9,339 nucleotides of DNA from JAWLGW01 sp964569055. GTDB taxonomy: Bacteria > Planctomycetota > J058. The notes under the pieces were generated by a model, which was given only the letters and a program-made list of their open reading frames with translations, had not been told where the DNA came from and did no database searches. The translations under genes and the position numbers were made by a program. Where the stretch lies: the NCBI GenBank assembly GCA_964569055.1, contig CAZMSZ010000302.1, positions 1 to 9,339 on the forward strand, read 5' to 3'. Below are positions 1-7,627 of the stretch, one piece after another (the stretch's first letter is position 1; every line of letters begins with the position of its first letter).

Positions 1-1
1 C

Positions 2-1567
2 CTACCGCCGCGTCAGCGCGGCGTAGTGCTCGCCGACCGAGTGCAGGTCGACCTCGCGGAAGAAGCCGCCGAAGCTGAGCGTCGCGGCGAGCAGGCCCGT
101 GTCGCGGGCCCACGAGGGCATGTAGCGGGGCGGCGCGATCCAGCCGCCGCTCGCGAGCGCGCGCAGCGCGCCGAGGTCGGCGATGTCGACCTTCCCCACG
201 AACAGGCGCTGCACGTCCTCGAGCGAGCCCTGGGCCAGCGCGACCTCGAAGAAGCTGCGCACCCGGGCCGCGCCGTGCAGGTAGACCACGTCCTTGGTGA
301 ACGGCGCGCCGCCCGCGATCAGGCCGCCGCGGAACACGCGGCGCGTGCACTCGAACGCCTCGGACACGGGGCGCCCTCGCTCGCGGAAGTAGCGGTAGAC
401 CTCGAGGAAGTCGGCCCCGCGGTCGGCCATGTCGACCGCCACCACGCGGTCGGCCAGCCGGCGGAGCCGGCGCAGGTTGACCACGCCCGCCATGAACTCG
501 GCGAACACGGCCAGCCCCTCCTGCAGGCAGATCGTGCGCGGGCTCCCGCGCCCCAGGCAGCGCAGGATCGGCTGGCGTAGCCCGTTGAGGGTGGTCGCCA
601 TGTGGACCAGCCCCTCGTGCACGTACAGGACCTCGAGCTCCTTGAGCGAGTAGCGCGCGCCGCGCCGCAGCCGGATCCTGCGGGTCCCGGCCAGGGCCTT
701 GGAGGCGAGGTTGCGCGAGAGGGTGACCTTGACGTCCTCGCCCGGGAACGCGTCGAGCAGGCGGATCTTGAGCGTGCGCGCCGCGTGCTGCGCGTCGACC
801 GTCTCCTCCGGCACGTGCTCGGGGACGCCCAGGGTGTCGACCGTCTTGAGCAGGTGCTCGGCGAGGTCGAGGATCGTGTGCTCACCCGCGGCGTGGAGCC
901 GGGTGTCGGCGCCCCCGTACAGCTCCTTGGCGTGGCGCGAGAACTCGGCGGTCCCCACCGCGGCGAGCATGCGAGCGGCGCCCGCGTGGCTCTCGAGCGT
1001 GGCGCGCACCATCCGGTCGACCGGGTCGTTGCCGCGGTAGCGGGCGGCCACCTCGAGCGCCGCCTGCTCGGCCGCGCGGAACTCCTCGCGCCGGTCGGGG
1101 TAGGAGACCTGCGGCAGCTCGCGCCCCTTGCTGGCGAAGAAGCGCTCCTTGGTCTCGGGCGGCCAGGCGAGCGTGGCCAGGATCTTGACCTGCCGCGCCA
1201 CGCGCAGCACGTCGCCCGAGATCTGCTCGTAGTCCTCGGCCGTGCGCGGGCGCGGCAGATGGAGCGTCGGCAGCTCGTCGCCCGAGGCGGCGAAGGTGTC
1301 GTCGCCCGAGGGCGTGAGCAGCGGCTCGGCGCTGGCGGTGGCCGCCTCGAACGCCAGCACCGCGCGGCGCGCTCGCCCCGAGGCCGAGCGCGCCAGCGCC
1401 TCGTCGGGGTCGGCCTCGGCCGGGCGCTCGGGCGCCGCCGGGCTGCGGGCGCTCGCGCGCGGGCGGCGGCCGCGCCGCCTCGCGGGCGGGTCCGGCGGCG
1501 GCGTGGCGCCCTCCGACTCCTCGTCGGGCGACCTCGGCCGCTCCTCTCCCGAGCTCGCGCGCGTCAT
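2..1567 (-). CDS. QEGLA-motif (DUF1704/MATCAP-like) zinc metallopeptidase family protein
   Basis: The family (TIGR02421-type, named in databases 'flavohemoglobin expression-modulating QEGLA motif protein') is related to eukaryotic MATCAP tubulin carboxypeptidases, which bind zinc through HExxxH plus a downstream Glu. In the 521-aa product I see HEGLVH at 317-322 (family norm is close to HE[IV]GTH) and QEGLA at 349-353, whose Glu350 would be the third ligand. Other family-like blocks are ELPQVSYPD before the core, FTKDVVYLHG at 423-432, LFVGK at 455-459 and a PPRYMPSWA end. Residues 1-100 are a Pro/Arg/Glu-rich, probably disordered extension with a basic patch near 29-41; no signal peptide is visible, so it is likely cytoplasmic. 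I chose the ATG at 1567 over an in-frame GTG at 1621 because the extra 18 codons include TTA, GTT, CCT, CGT and GGT, unlike the GC-ending codons that follow. Neither start has a good Shine-Dalgarno. The gene is divergent from the operon, and its downstream neighbour lies outside the window. Family membership is firm; the substrate is unknown. Confidence 0.88.
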   Translation of the reverse strand: MTRASSGEERPRSPDEESEGATPPPDPPARRRGRRPRASARSPAAPERPAEADPDEALARSASGRARRAVLAFEAATASAEPLLTPSGDDTFAASGDELPTLHLPRPRTAEDYEQISGDVLRVARQVKILATLAWPPETKERFFASKGRELPQVSYPDRREEFRAAEQAALEVAARYRGNDPVDRMVRATLESHAGAARMLAAVGTAEFSRHAKELYGGADTRLHAAGEHTILDLAEHLLKTVDTLGVPEHVPEETVDAQHAARTLKIRLLDAFPGEDVKVTLSRNLASKALAGTRRIRLRRGARYSLKELEVLYVHEGLVHMATTLNGLRQPILRCLGRGSPRTICLQEGLAVFAEFMAGVVNLRRLRRLADRVVAVDMADRGADFLEVYRYFRERGRPVSEAFECTRRVFRGGLIAGGAPFTKDVVYLHGAARVRSFFEVALAQGSLEDVQRLFVGKVDIADLGALRALASGGWIAPPRYMPSWARDTGLLAATLSFGGFFREVDLHSVGEHYAALTRR

Positions 1568-1653
1568 GCGACCCGTCCAAGGTAACCGAACGCGCCCACG
1601 CGCCGCCTCGTGAGCGCCCACGATCCCGGCGGACGAGGGCGCCGACTCCGGCG

Positions 1654-1674
1654 TCGCGGCCTATAATCGCGGCC
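1654..1674 (+). promoter_or_regulatory. Putative promoter -10 box within a direct repeat
   Basis: A perfect TATAAT lies at 1662-1667, in a divergent intergenic gap that is otherwise extremely GC-rich. It is framed by two identical copies of TCGCGGCC, at 1654-1661 and 1667-1674, so the repeat period is 13 bp and the second copy starts on the last T of the box. No convincing -35 hexamer is visible 15-18 bp upstream, nor an extended -10 TGn. Transcription would start near 1673-1675, giving a leader of about 33 nt before the ATG at 1707. The direct repeat could be an operator for a regulator that covers the -10. The box is direct sequence observation; promoter and operator function are inferred. 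Confidence 0.5.
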
Positions 1675-1675
1675 T

Positions 1676-1705
1676 CGGCGCGCGACCGGGCGCCGCCGGA
1701 GGGAG
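1676..1705 (+). promoter_or_regulatory. Leader hairpin and strong Shine-Dalgarno of the giant gene
   Basis: CGGCGC at 1676-1681 is complementary to GCGCCG at 1690-1695 with an 8-nt loop, which fills most of the predicted leader. GGAGG at 1698-1702, continuing as GGAG, follows 2 nt after the stem and lies 4-6 nt before the ATG at 1707. The Shine-Dalgarno makes this start secure. The hairpin may be chance in such GC-rich DNA. Confidence 0.5.
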
Positions 1706-1706
1706 C

Positions 1707-4700
1707 ATGCGTCGCTCAGCCCACCCCTCAGCTCCCGCGGCCGCGCTCGCGGCGGTCCTGGCGCTGGTCGTGACCGCGCGGCCGGCCTCGGGCCAGCACG
1801 CCGCGACCACCGCGCGCGACCCCTACCTCGACGACCTGTTGGCGAAGGCGGCCGCCGCCGTGCGCAAGGGCGACCACGACGAGGCGGTGCGCCTGTACCT
1901 CGAGGTCGAGGCGGCGCTCGAGAAGCAGGAGAAGGAGCGGCCCGACGCGCGCCCGACCACCGAGGTCGGCCCCGGGATCGACCGCAGCGTGGGGCTCTAC
2001 CTGCGCGACAAGGTGGCCGCGCTCCCCGCCGACGCGCAGCGGCGCTACCGGCTCACGATCGACCCCCGCGCGCGTCGCGCGCTCGACGCCGCCCTCGAGA
2101 GCGGCGTCCCCGAAGCGGTCGAGGCGGTGGTCGCGCGCTATCCCCTGGCGTCGGTCACGCGCGAGGCGCAGCGCGCCCTGGTGGGGCTGGCGTTCGAGCG
2201 CGGCGAGCTCGGCCGCGCGCTGCGGGCCTGCCGCGCGCTCGAGCAGGGCGCCACCCCCGACGAGGCGCGCCGCCTGGCGGTGCTCCGGATCCACGCCGCC
2301 GCGATCCGCGGGGACCGGCGCGAGGCGGAGCAGGCGCTGGCCGACTTCGTGGCCCGCGGCGGGGACCCGACGCGCCCCCGCCCGTTCGGCGCGGGCGAGG
2401 CGCGGCTCGACGAGCTGGTGGCGCGCGTCGGCGCGCGCGGGCCGGCCGGCGCCGTGGCCGACGGGTTCGACCCCGGGGCGCGCGTTCGCGAGCTGACGCT
2501 CGCCGGGGCCGAGCTGCCGGCGGCGCTCGCCGAGCGCCTCGGCGCGCCGACCGCGGCGCTCGAGCCCGTGCCGTCGCCGATCGAAGGGGCGCTGCTGGTG
2601 GCCGACGGCAAGAGCGTGTGGTCCCTCGCGCTCGCGCCGCGCGCGCCCTCCTGGTCGTTCTCCTATCCGCTCGACGAGGGGGAGCCCGGGCGGGTCGAGG
2701 CCGCCGTCCACCGCCCGGCGGTCGGCCCGGGGCGGGTGTTCGCGACGCTGCACCGCAACCGCCCCGCGATCCTCCCGCCTGCGCCGGCCCCGGCCGGCGA
2801 GGGCGCCGCCCCCGCGGGTGAAGGGGAGGGCGCCCCGGGCGGCGAAGGCGACGAGCCCGCGCCCGAGGGGGGCGAGCAGGGCGGCCCGCCGCCGGCGGAC
2901 GAGCCGCCAGAGCCGGCCCCTGCGGTCCGGCGCGACGACTGGCGGGTGGTCGCGCTCGACGCCGCGACCGGCGCGCTGGTGTGGGACGCGGCCAGCGACG
3001 AGGCGTTCGGCGCGCTGGCGCGCCAGGCGGAGTGGGTCAGCTCGCCGCTGTTCTTCGAGGGCGCGGTCTACGTGCTCGTGCTCTCCCGCCCCAACGACCT
3101 CGAGGCGAGCCTGGTGCGGCTCGACGCGGCGAGCGGCGCCATGCGCCGGCGCACGTTCCTCGCCTCGCGTCCGGGCTACGACTACCGCGGGATCGGCGCC
3201 CCGCCCGCGCCGCCGAGCGCCTCGCCCCTGGGCGACGTGGTGTGCGCGACCGGCCTGGGGGTGGTGGCGGCCGTGGACCCGACCCTCGGCGAGCTCGAGT
3301 GGCTCACGCGCTACCCCGCGCCCCCCGCCGGCAGCGAGCCGACGCTGGTCGAGGCGGGGCGTCGGTTCCGCGCGACCAGCCCGCTCGCCGAGCGCGGGCC
3401 GATCGTGGTGGCCCCGGTCGACTCCGCCGAGGCGCTGGCGCTCGACCCGGCCACCGGCCGCGTGGTGTGGCGCGCTCCGCGCGGCGGCGCGCGGCTGTGC
3501 GCGGCCGGGCCCGCCGGCGAGGTGCTGCTGCTCGGCGATCGGCTGCTCGCCCTCGACCGCCTCACCGGCGCGGTCCGGCTCGCCGGGCCCGCGCTGGCGC
3601 ACCCGATCTCGGCGCCGCCCGCGATCCTGGGCAGCGAGCTGGTCGCGGCGAGCGACGTCGGGCTGGTGCGGCTCGGCCTGGCCGACGGCGCGCTGCTCGG
3701 GACGCTGCGCTTCACCGACCCGCTGCGCGAGCACGGCGCGGCGATCGCGCTCCCGCTCGCCGACGGCGGCGTGCTGCTGGCGACGATCGGGTTCGAGCGG
3801 GTCAACCTGTACGAGACGTTCGCCGCGCGGCGCGCGGCGATCGCGCACCGCTACGGCGGCAGCCCGCACGAGCCCTACCTGCTGGGCGTGCTGCACGCCG
3901 GGCGCGGCGACGTGGCCAGCGCCGTGCACCACCTGCGGCGCGCCGTCGAGGGCGGGCTCGACCAGACCACCAAGCTGAAGGCGCGCCGGGTCGGGGTCGA
4001 GCTGCTCGCGCCCGAGGCGCTCCGGCTGCTCGCAGCGGGCGACGAGGCGGGGTTCCGTCGCGCCGCCGAGCACGCCCTCGGGTTCCTGGGCGGGGTGGGC
4101 AAGACCCCCGAGGAGCTGGGGAGCCGCGCCGAGCGCGACCTGGTGCTCGCCGCCGCGCCGCTGCTCAGGGCGTACGCGGACGTCCTCGCCCGCAGCGACG
4201 ACCTCGAGGACGGCGTCCGCGCGGCTCGGGCCCTCCAGCGCCTGCTGTGGACCCCGCCGGGCACGCTGGTCGCCCTCGACGACGCCACCGAGGTCGACGC
4301 CGCCGCCTACGCGCGCGTGCGGCTGCGCGAGCTGGTGGCGCGCCGCGGACGGGCGGTCTACGCCACGTTCGACCAGCTCGCCGAGGAGACCTACCGGCTC
4401 GCCCAGCGGGCCAGCGGGGTGTCGCAGCTCCGACGCGTGGCCGAGGAGTTCCCGGCCGCGAGCCTGGCCGCGACCGCCCGGCTGGAGCTGGCCCGGGCCT
4501 ACGCCGCCGACGGCCTGCGGAGCGAGGCGGCCGCGGAGCTCGAGCGGTTCGTGCAGGACTACGCCGAGGACGGGCGCCGGCCCGACGCGCTCGCGCAGCT
4601 CGCGGGCCTGTACGAGACGCTCCGCCGCCCGGCCGCGGCCCGGCGCGCCCTGCGCGCGCTGGCGTCCACGCCGGCGGGGACGACGATCCGCCCCGCGGGG

Positions 4701-7046
4701 TCCGGGAGCGCGCTCGACGCGGCGGGCTGGGCCCGCGCCCGGCTCGAGGTCCTCGCCGACGGGCAGGAGCCGGTCGCCCTGGCGCGCGCCATGGCGAGCG
4801 CGGGGCTCGAGGCGCCGCTGGCGCGCGCCTTCCGCACCCCGACCGAGCTCTCGCAGCTCGGCATGGAGCTGCTCGAGCCCGAGGGCTGGGAGAGCGGCCC
4901 CGACGAGCTGTTCTTCCTGCGGCGCGGGGACGCGCTCGAGGTCCGCCGCGCGGGCGACGGGCGACGCCTGGCTCTGATCGGCGGGCTCGAGCCGGCGTCT
5001 CCGCGCCTGGCCCCGGTGGTGGTGGGCGAGCGGCTGATCGTGCCCTGGAAGGATCGGGTCGAGGCGTTCGCCCTGGCCGGCCCCGAGCTGGGGCGTCGCC
5101 TGTGGCGCAGCGAGGTCGCGGCGGGCGAGGGCGCGCGGATCGGACCGGACCCCGTGCACGGGATCGCGCCCGGCGAGGACCTCGTGGCGGTGCTCACCGG
5201 CGCCAACGAGGTGGTGGCGCTCGCCGCCGCCGACGGTCAGCCGCGCTGGCGGCGCGCCCTGCCGCTCCGCGCCTCGGGGGGCCTGCGCGTGCGGCGGGGC
5301 AAGGTCCTGGCGCTGAGCCGCGAGGAGGCGACCCTCACCGCGCTGGCCGCCGCCGACGGCGCCCCGGTGTGGGTCTATCGGCCGCCCGCCCTGCCCGGAG
5401 TGCCGGCGCGGCTGGCCGAGCCGGCCTGGCTCGACGCGCGGACGCTGCTGCTGGTGCACGGCGGCAAGCTCGCCCAGGCGATCGACGTCGACACCGGTCA
5501 GCAGCGCTGGAGCGGCCCGAGCGCCGGCGGCGGCTGGCTGCTCGAGCTCCTGCCCGCGCCCGACGGCTCGAGCGTGGTCGCCAAGCTGCAGGTCCCGGGC
5601 GGCTTCGCGCTCCAGGTCCTCGACGGGGCGACCGGCGCGGAGCGCTGGCGCGACGAGGGGGCCGGCGCGATCCGCGCCGGCGCGGACCCGCCCCCGGGCC
5701 TGCGCACCGCGATCGAGCGCGCGATCGTGGGAGAGGACGCGGTCTACACGTTCCGCACCCGGGCGGGGCGCACGGAGCTGTGGTGCCAGACGCTGGCCTT
5801 CGGTCAGCAGCGGTGGACCTGGGCGCTGCCGCTCGGGAGCCGGGCCTTCACGCTGATCGAGGCGCCCACGGCGGTGCTCGTGCCGCGCGGGGGCATGATC
5901 GCCGCCCAGGCCTCGCTCTCGGTGCTGGGGCGGGGCTCGGGCGAGGTGAAGCAGACGATCGAGCTGACCGGGCGCCGGCTGGTCGGGCTCGGGGCGGTGG
6001 CGCGCGCGGGCGTGCTCGTGCTGAGCACCGAGCGCGGGGCGTTCGGGCTGACGCGGATCGACCCGGGCGCGCTGGCGCGGGAGACGGTGCGCCTCGGGCG
6101 GGCCCTGGCGGCCACCCCGGACGACGCCGAGCTGCGCGCGCAGCTCGCGGCGCTCCTCGATCAGCAGGGCCGCCGCGGCGCGGCGCTCGACCTGCTCGAG
6201 CGCGGCATGCTGGCCGAGGGCGTGCGCACGGGCGGCTTCGACGCGCTGTTCGGGAGCATGGCCGCGATCGCCGAGTCGCTCAGCGAGGAGGCGCCGCCCA
6301 CCCTGCCGATCCGCGCCCTGCCGCGCCCGCCCGAGATCGACGGCGACCTGGCCGACTGGTGGCGCCCCTGGTCGGCGATCGCGCTGCGAGGCCCGCGCTG
6401 GGTCCAGCCGATCCAGCAGGAGCCCACCTCGAGCCCGGGGCGGTGGACGGGCGAGGAGGACCTCTCGGGGCACCTCTACTTGGGGTGGGACGCGCGGCAC
6501 CTCTACTTCGCGCTCGACGTGAACGACACCAACCTGCGCCCGTACGACAGCGAGGCCGAGCGCTGGGTGGGCGACTGCCTGTTGATCGCGATCGACACCC
6601 TGGGCAACGGCGGGCAGACCGTGATGGGCGACGACCTGCTCCTGTCGCTGGCGCTCACCTTGCCCCGGCGCAAGGACGAGGACGAGGAGCAGCAGCAGCA
6701 GGAGGCCGAGGAGTCCAAGCCGGAGGGGAAGTACTTCGTGCGCCGCAAGGAGGACGGCTCGGGCGCGGTCTACGAGGCGGCGATCCCCTGGAGCATGTTC
6801 GCCAAGAACGGTGCGGCGATCCCGCCCGGCGGCGGCCCGCCGCGCGGGTTCGGGTTCGGCATGAACCTCGTCCTGACCGACGACGACGGCGACCGCCTCG
6901 AGGCGGGCGAGGACGGCGACTCGGGCGGGCAGCGCGGCGCGCTCAAGGCGCTCGAGCTCACGCCGAGCGTGCTGCTCCACTACGAGAAGAGCCGGCTGTG
7001 GCGCGGCTACATCCCCGACCGGTTCGCGCGCGTGAGGCTCGAGTGA
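1707..7046 (+). CDS. Giant exported protein: TPR regions, two PQQ-type propellers, C-terminal CBM9-like domain
   Basis: This 1779-aa protein has no recognised enzyme core and looks like a large periplasmic or surface scaffold. Residues 1-29 form a signal peptide (RR, then a hydrophobic stretch from 11 to 22, probable cleavage ASG|Q). Residues 37-215 are helical and TPR-like. A first propeller spans about 290-700, with PQQ/BamB-type strand motifs such as LDAATGALVWD (417) and LDPATGRVVWRA (578); it contains a Pro/Gly/Glu-rich insert at 354-407. A second TPR region covers 712-985 (clear repeats at 722-750 and 918-986). A second propeller spans about 1030-1450 (AAADGQPRW near 1173, DVDTGQQRW 1260, DGATGAERW 1306). 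A short TPR lies at 1472-1505. The C-terminal 1534-1779 resembles CBM9/DOMON-like sugar-binding modules: PPEIDGDLADWW, LYLGWDARHLYFALDVNDT, AIPWSMF and LVLTDDDGD, interrupted by an acidic Gln-rich insert at 1655-1676. The start is set by a strong Shine-Dalgarno. Such combinations fit planctomycete proteins (recollection). Quinone binding is unlikely to be implied, and sugar binding is unproven. Confidence 0.9.
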   Translation: MRRSAHPSAPAAALAAVLALVVTARPASGQHAATTARDPYLDDLLAKAAAAVRKGDHDEAVRLYLEVEAALEKQEKERPDARPTTEVGPGIDRSVGLYLRDKVAALPADAQRRYRLTIDPRARRALDAALESGVPEAVEAVVARYPLASVTREAQRALVGLAFERGELGRALRACRALEQGATPDEARRLAVLRIHAAAIRGDRREAEQALADFVARGGDPTRPRPFGAGEARLDELVARVGARGPAGAVADGFDPGARVRELTLAGAELPAALAERLGAPTAALEPVPSPIEGALLVADGKSVWSLALAPRAPSWSFSYPLDEGEPGRVEAAVHRPAVGPGRVFATLHRNRPAILPPAPAPAGEGAAPAGEGEGAPGGEGDEPAPEGGEQGGPPPADEPPEPAPAVRRDDWRVVALDAATGALVWDAASDEAFGALARQAEWVSSPLFFEGAVYVLVLSRPNDLEASLVRLDAASGAMRRRTFLASRPGYDYRGIGAPPAPPSASPLGDVVCATGLGVVAAVDPTLGELEWLTRYPAPPAGSEPTLVEAGRRFRATSPLAERGPIVVAPVDSAEALALDPATGRVVWRAPRGGARLCAAGPAGEVLLLGDRLLALDRLTGAVRLAGPALAHPISAPPAILGSELVAASDVGLVRLGLADGALLGTLRFTDPLREHGAAIALPLADGGVLLATIGFERVNLYETFAARRAAIAHRYGGSPHEPYLLGVLHAGRGDVASAVHHLRRAVEGGLDQTTKLKARRVGVELLAPEALRLLAAGDEAGFRRAAEHALGFLGGVGKTPEELGSRAERDLVLAAAPLLRAYADVLARSDDLEDGVRAARALQRLLWTPPGTLVALDDATEVDAAAYARVRLRELVARRGRAVYATFDQLAEETYRLAQRASGVSQLRRVAEEFPAASLAATARLELARAYAADGLRSEAAAELERFVQDYAEDGRRPDALAQLAGLYETLRRPAAARRALRALASTPAGTTIRPAGSGSALDAAGWARARLEVLADGQEPVALARAMASAGLEAPLARAFRTPTELSQLGMELLEPEGWESGPDELFFLRRGDALEVRRAGDGRRLALIGGLEPASPRLAPVVVGERLIVPWKDRVEAFALAGPELGRRLWRSEVAAGEGARIGPDPVHGIAPGEDLVAVLTGANEVVALAAADGQPRWRRALPLRASGGLRVRRGKVLALSREEATLTALAAADGAPVWVYRPPALPGVPARLAEPAWLDARTLLLVHGGKLAQAIDVDTGQQRWSGPSAGGGWLLELLPAPDGSSVVAKLQVPGGFALQVLDGATGAERWRDEGAGAIRAGADPPPGLRTAIERAIVGEDAVYTFRTRAGRTELWCQTLAFGQQRWTWALPLGSRAFTLIEAPTAVLVPRGGMIAAQASLSVLGRGSGEVKQTIELTGRRLVGLGAVARAGVLVLSTERGAFGLTRIDPGALARETVRLGRALAATPDDAELRAQLAALLDQQGRRGAALDLLERGMLAEGVRTGGFDALFGSMAAIAESLSEEAPPTLPIRALPRPPEIDGDLADWWRPWSAIALRGPRWVQPIQQEPTSSPGRWTGEEDLSGHLYLGWDARHLYFALDVNDTNLRPYDSEAERWVGDCLLIAIDTLGNGGQTVMGDDLLLSLALTLPRRKDEDEEQQQQEAEESKPEGKYFVRRKEDGSGAVYEAAIPWSMFAKNGAAIPPGGGPPRGFGFGMNLVLTDDDGDRLEAGEDGDSGGQRGALKALELTPSVLLHYEKSRLWRGYIPDRFARVRLE
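2787..2852 (+). repeat. In-frame PAGEG-type low-complexity repeat
   Basis: Residues 361-382 of the giant protein are imperfect repeats of a PAGEG/GEGA unit, built from GGCGAGGGCGCC-like DNA. They form the core of a longer Pro/Gly/Glu-rich linker (354-407) inserted between early strands of the first propeller. The tract is probably a disordered, acidic surface loop and could vary in length between strains. Confidence 0.6.
6669..6734 (+). repeat. In-frame GAG/CAG acidic Gln-rich tract
   Basis: Residues 1655-1676 of the giant protein are almost only Asp, Glu, Gln and Lys, including four consecutive CAG codons after a run of GAC/GAG codons. The tract interrupts the CBM9-like domain between two predicted strands, so it is probably an exposed loop. 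Short trinucleotide runs like this may change length by slippage. Confidence 0.55.
7034..7046 (+). promoter_or_regulatory. GTGA stop/start overlap with Shine-Dalgarno
   Basis: The TGA of the giant gene (7044-7046) overlaps a GTG start (7043-7045), a classic translational-coupling junction. GAGG at 7034-7037, within the end of the upstream gene, is 5 nt before that GTG. A second in-frame GTG at 7055 also has a GAGG (7045-7048), 6 nt upstream, so the start is not fully settled. The first is preferred because it keeps MRR as the positive n-region of the signal peptide. Confidence 0.65.
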
Positions 7047-7621
7047 GGCGCGCCGTGCCCCGCTCCGCGGCGTTGCTCGCGCTCTCGCTCGGCCTGCTCG
7101 GCGTGGCGCAGGCCTACGAGGCCGGCGACGAGGTAACCGCGTTCACGCTCCGAGACGGTCAGGGGAAGGAGCACCGCCTCGCCGCGCTGCGCGGCAAGAA
7201 GCACGTCGTGCTCGTGGTGTGGAGCTCACGCTGCCCCCACAGCCAGGCCTACGCCGAGCGGCTCGAGGCGCTCCGCGAGGAGCTGGCCGACGAGGACGTG
7301 GTCCTGCTCCTCGTCGCGCCCGGCAAGCACGAGACCGCCGAGGGGGTCGAGGCGGCCCGGAAGAAGGCGAAGCTCGGCGCGCCCGTGCTGCTCGACCCGG
7401 GCGGGAAGGTCTCCAAGGACCTCGGCGCGGTCACCACCCCCACGGCGTACTTCATCGACAAGGACGGCCGGCTCCGCTACCAGGGCGCGATCGACGACGA
7501 CCCGCAGGGCAAGAAGGAGGAGCGCGAGGAGCACCTCGCCGACGCCGTGAACGCCGTGCTCGCGGGCGAGGAGCCGCCCAAGACCAAGGTCAAGGCGGCC
7601 GGGTTCAAGATCAAGTACTGA
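7043..7621 (+). CDS. Exported thioredoxin-fold peroxiredoxin-like (PRX_like1/redoxin) protein with one cysteine
   Basis: This 192-aa protein starts with a signal peptide (MRRAVPR, hydrophobic 9-22, cleavage after VAQA at 24), so it should act outside the cytoplasm. The thioredoxin fold is shown by a redoxin-type N-terminus (GDEVTAFTLRDGQGKEHRL), an active-site strand and loop VVLVVWSSRCPHSQAY (Cys64), the cis-proline loop TTPTAYFID (Pro133) and DGRLRYQGAIDDDP, which is typical of the PRX_like1 group. Usual PRX_like1 members have CxxCP and, from memory, a GCxIKW-like C-terminus. Here the first Cys is Ser61 and the C-terminal block reads AAGFKIKY, leaving Cys64 as the only cysteine. The classical peroxiredoxin PxxxTxxC motif is also absent. 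A one-cysteine thiol protein that needs an external partner, or a non-redox binding role, both fit. It is coupled to the giant gene by a 4-base overlap. Fold certain, activity uncertain. Confidence 0.9.
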   Translation: MRRAVPRSAALLALSLGLLGVAQAYEAGDEVTAFTLRDGQGKEHRLAALRGKKHVVLVVWSSRCPHSQAYAERLEALREELADEDVVLLLVAPGKHETAEGVEAARKKAKLGAPVLLDPGGKVSKDLGAVTTPTAYFIDKDGRLRYQGAIDDDPQGKKEEREEHLADAVNAVLAGEEPPKTKVKAAGFKIKY

Positions 7622-7627
7622 GCTGGA

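Noticed and set aside
602..1585. A 327-codon plus-strand frame within the QEGLA gene
   Set aside because: It is the antisense shadow of a gene whose family motifs are clear on the minus strand, and its translation is Arg/Gly/Leu low complexity.
1568..1621. 18-codon N-terminal extension of the QEGLA protein from a GTG at 1621
   Set aside because: The stretch uses TTA, GTT, CCT, CGT and GGT codons that are rare here, and no Shine-Dalgarno precedes the GTG. The ATG at 1567 starts where codon use becomes normal.
1728..6980. A 1750-codon open frame on the minus strand, opposite the giant gene
   Set aside because: Its translation is rich in Arg, Gln, Gly and Ala with no domain or motif, and it mirrors the giant gene. 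In DNA with few T/A third positions the antisense frame rarely meets stops. The plus-strand frame has a signal peptide, a Shine-Dalgarno and clear domains.
2981..7042. Upstream extension of the redoxin frame as one 1546-residue protein
   Set aside because: Residues before the GTG at 7043 are low-complexity Arg/Ala/Gly shadow sequence of the giant gene. The real product starts with its own signal peptide at 7043.
1707..7046. PQQ-dependent dehydrogenase
   Set aside because: Only the propeller strand motifs are present. The expected single eight-bladed enzyme layout, active-site residues and cytochrome domain are not seen, so a scaffold role is more likely.
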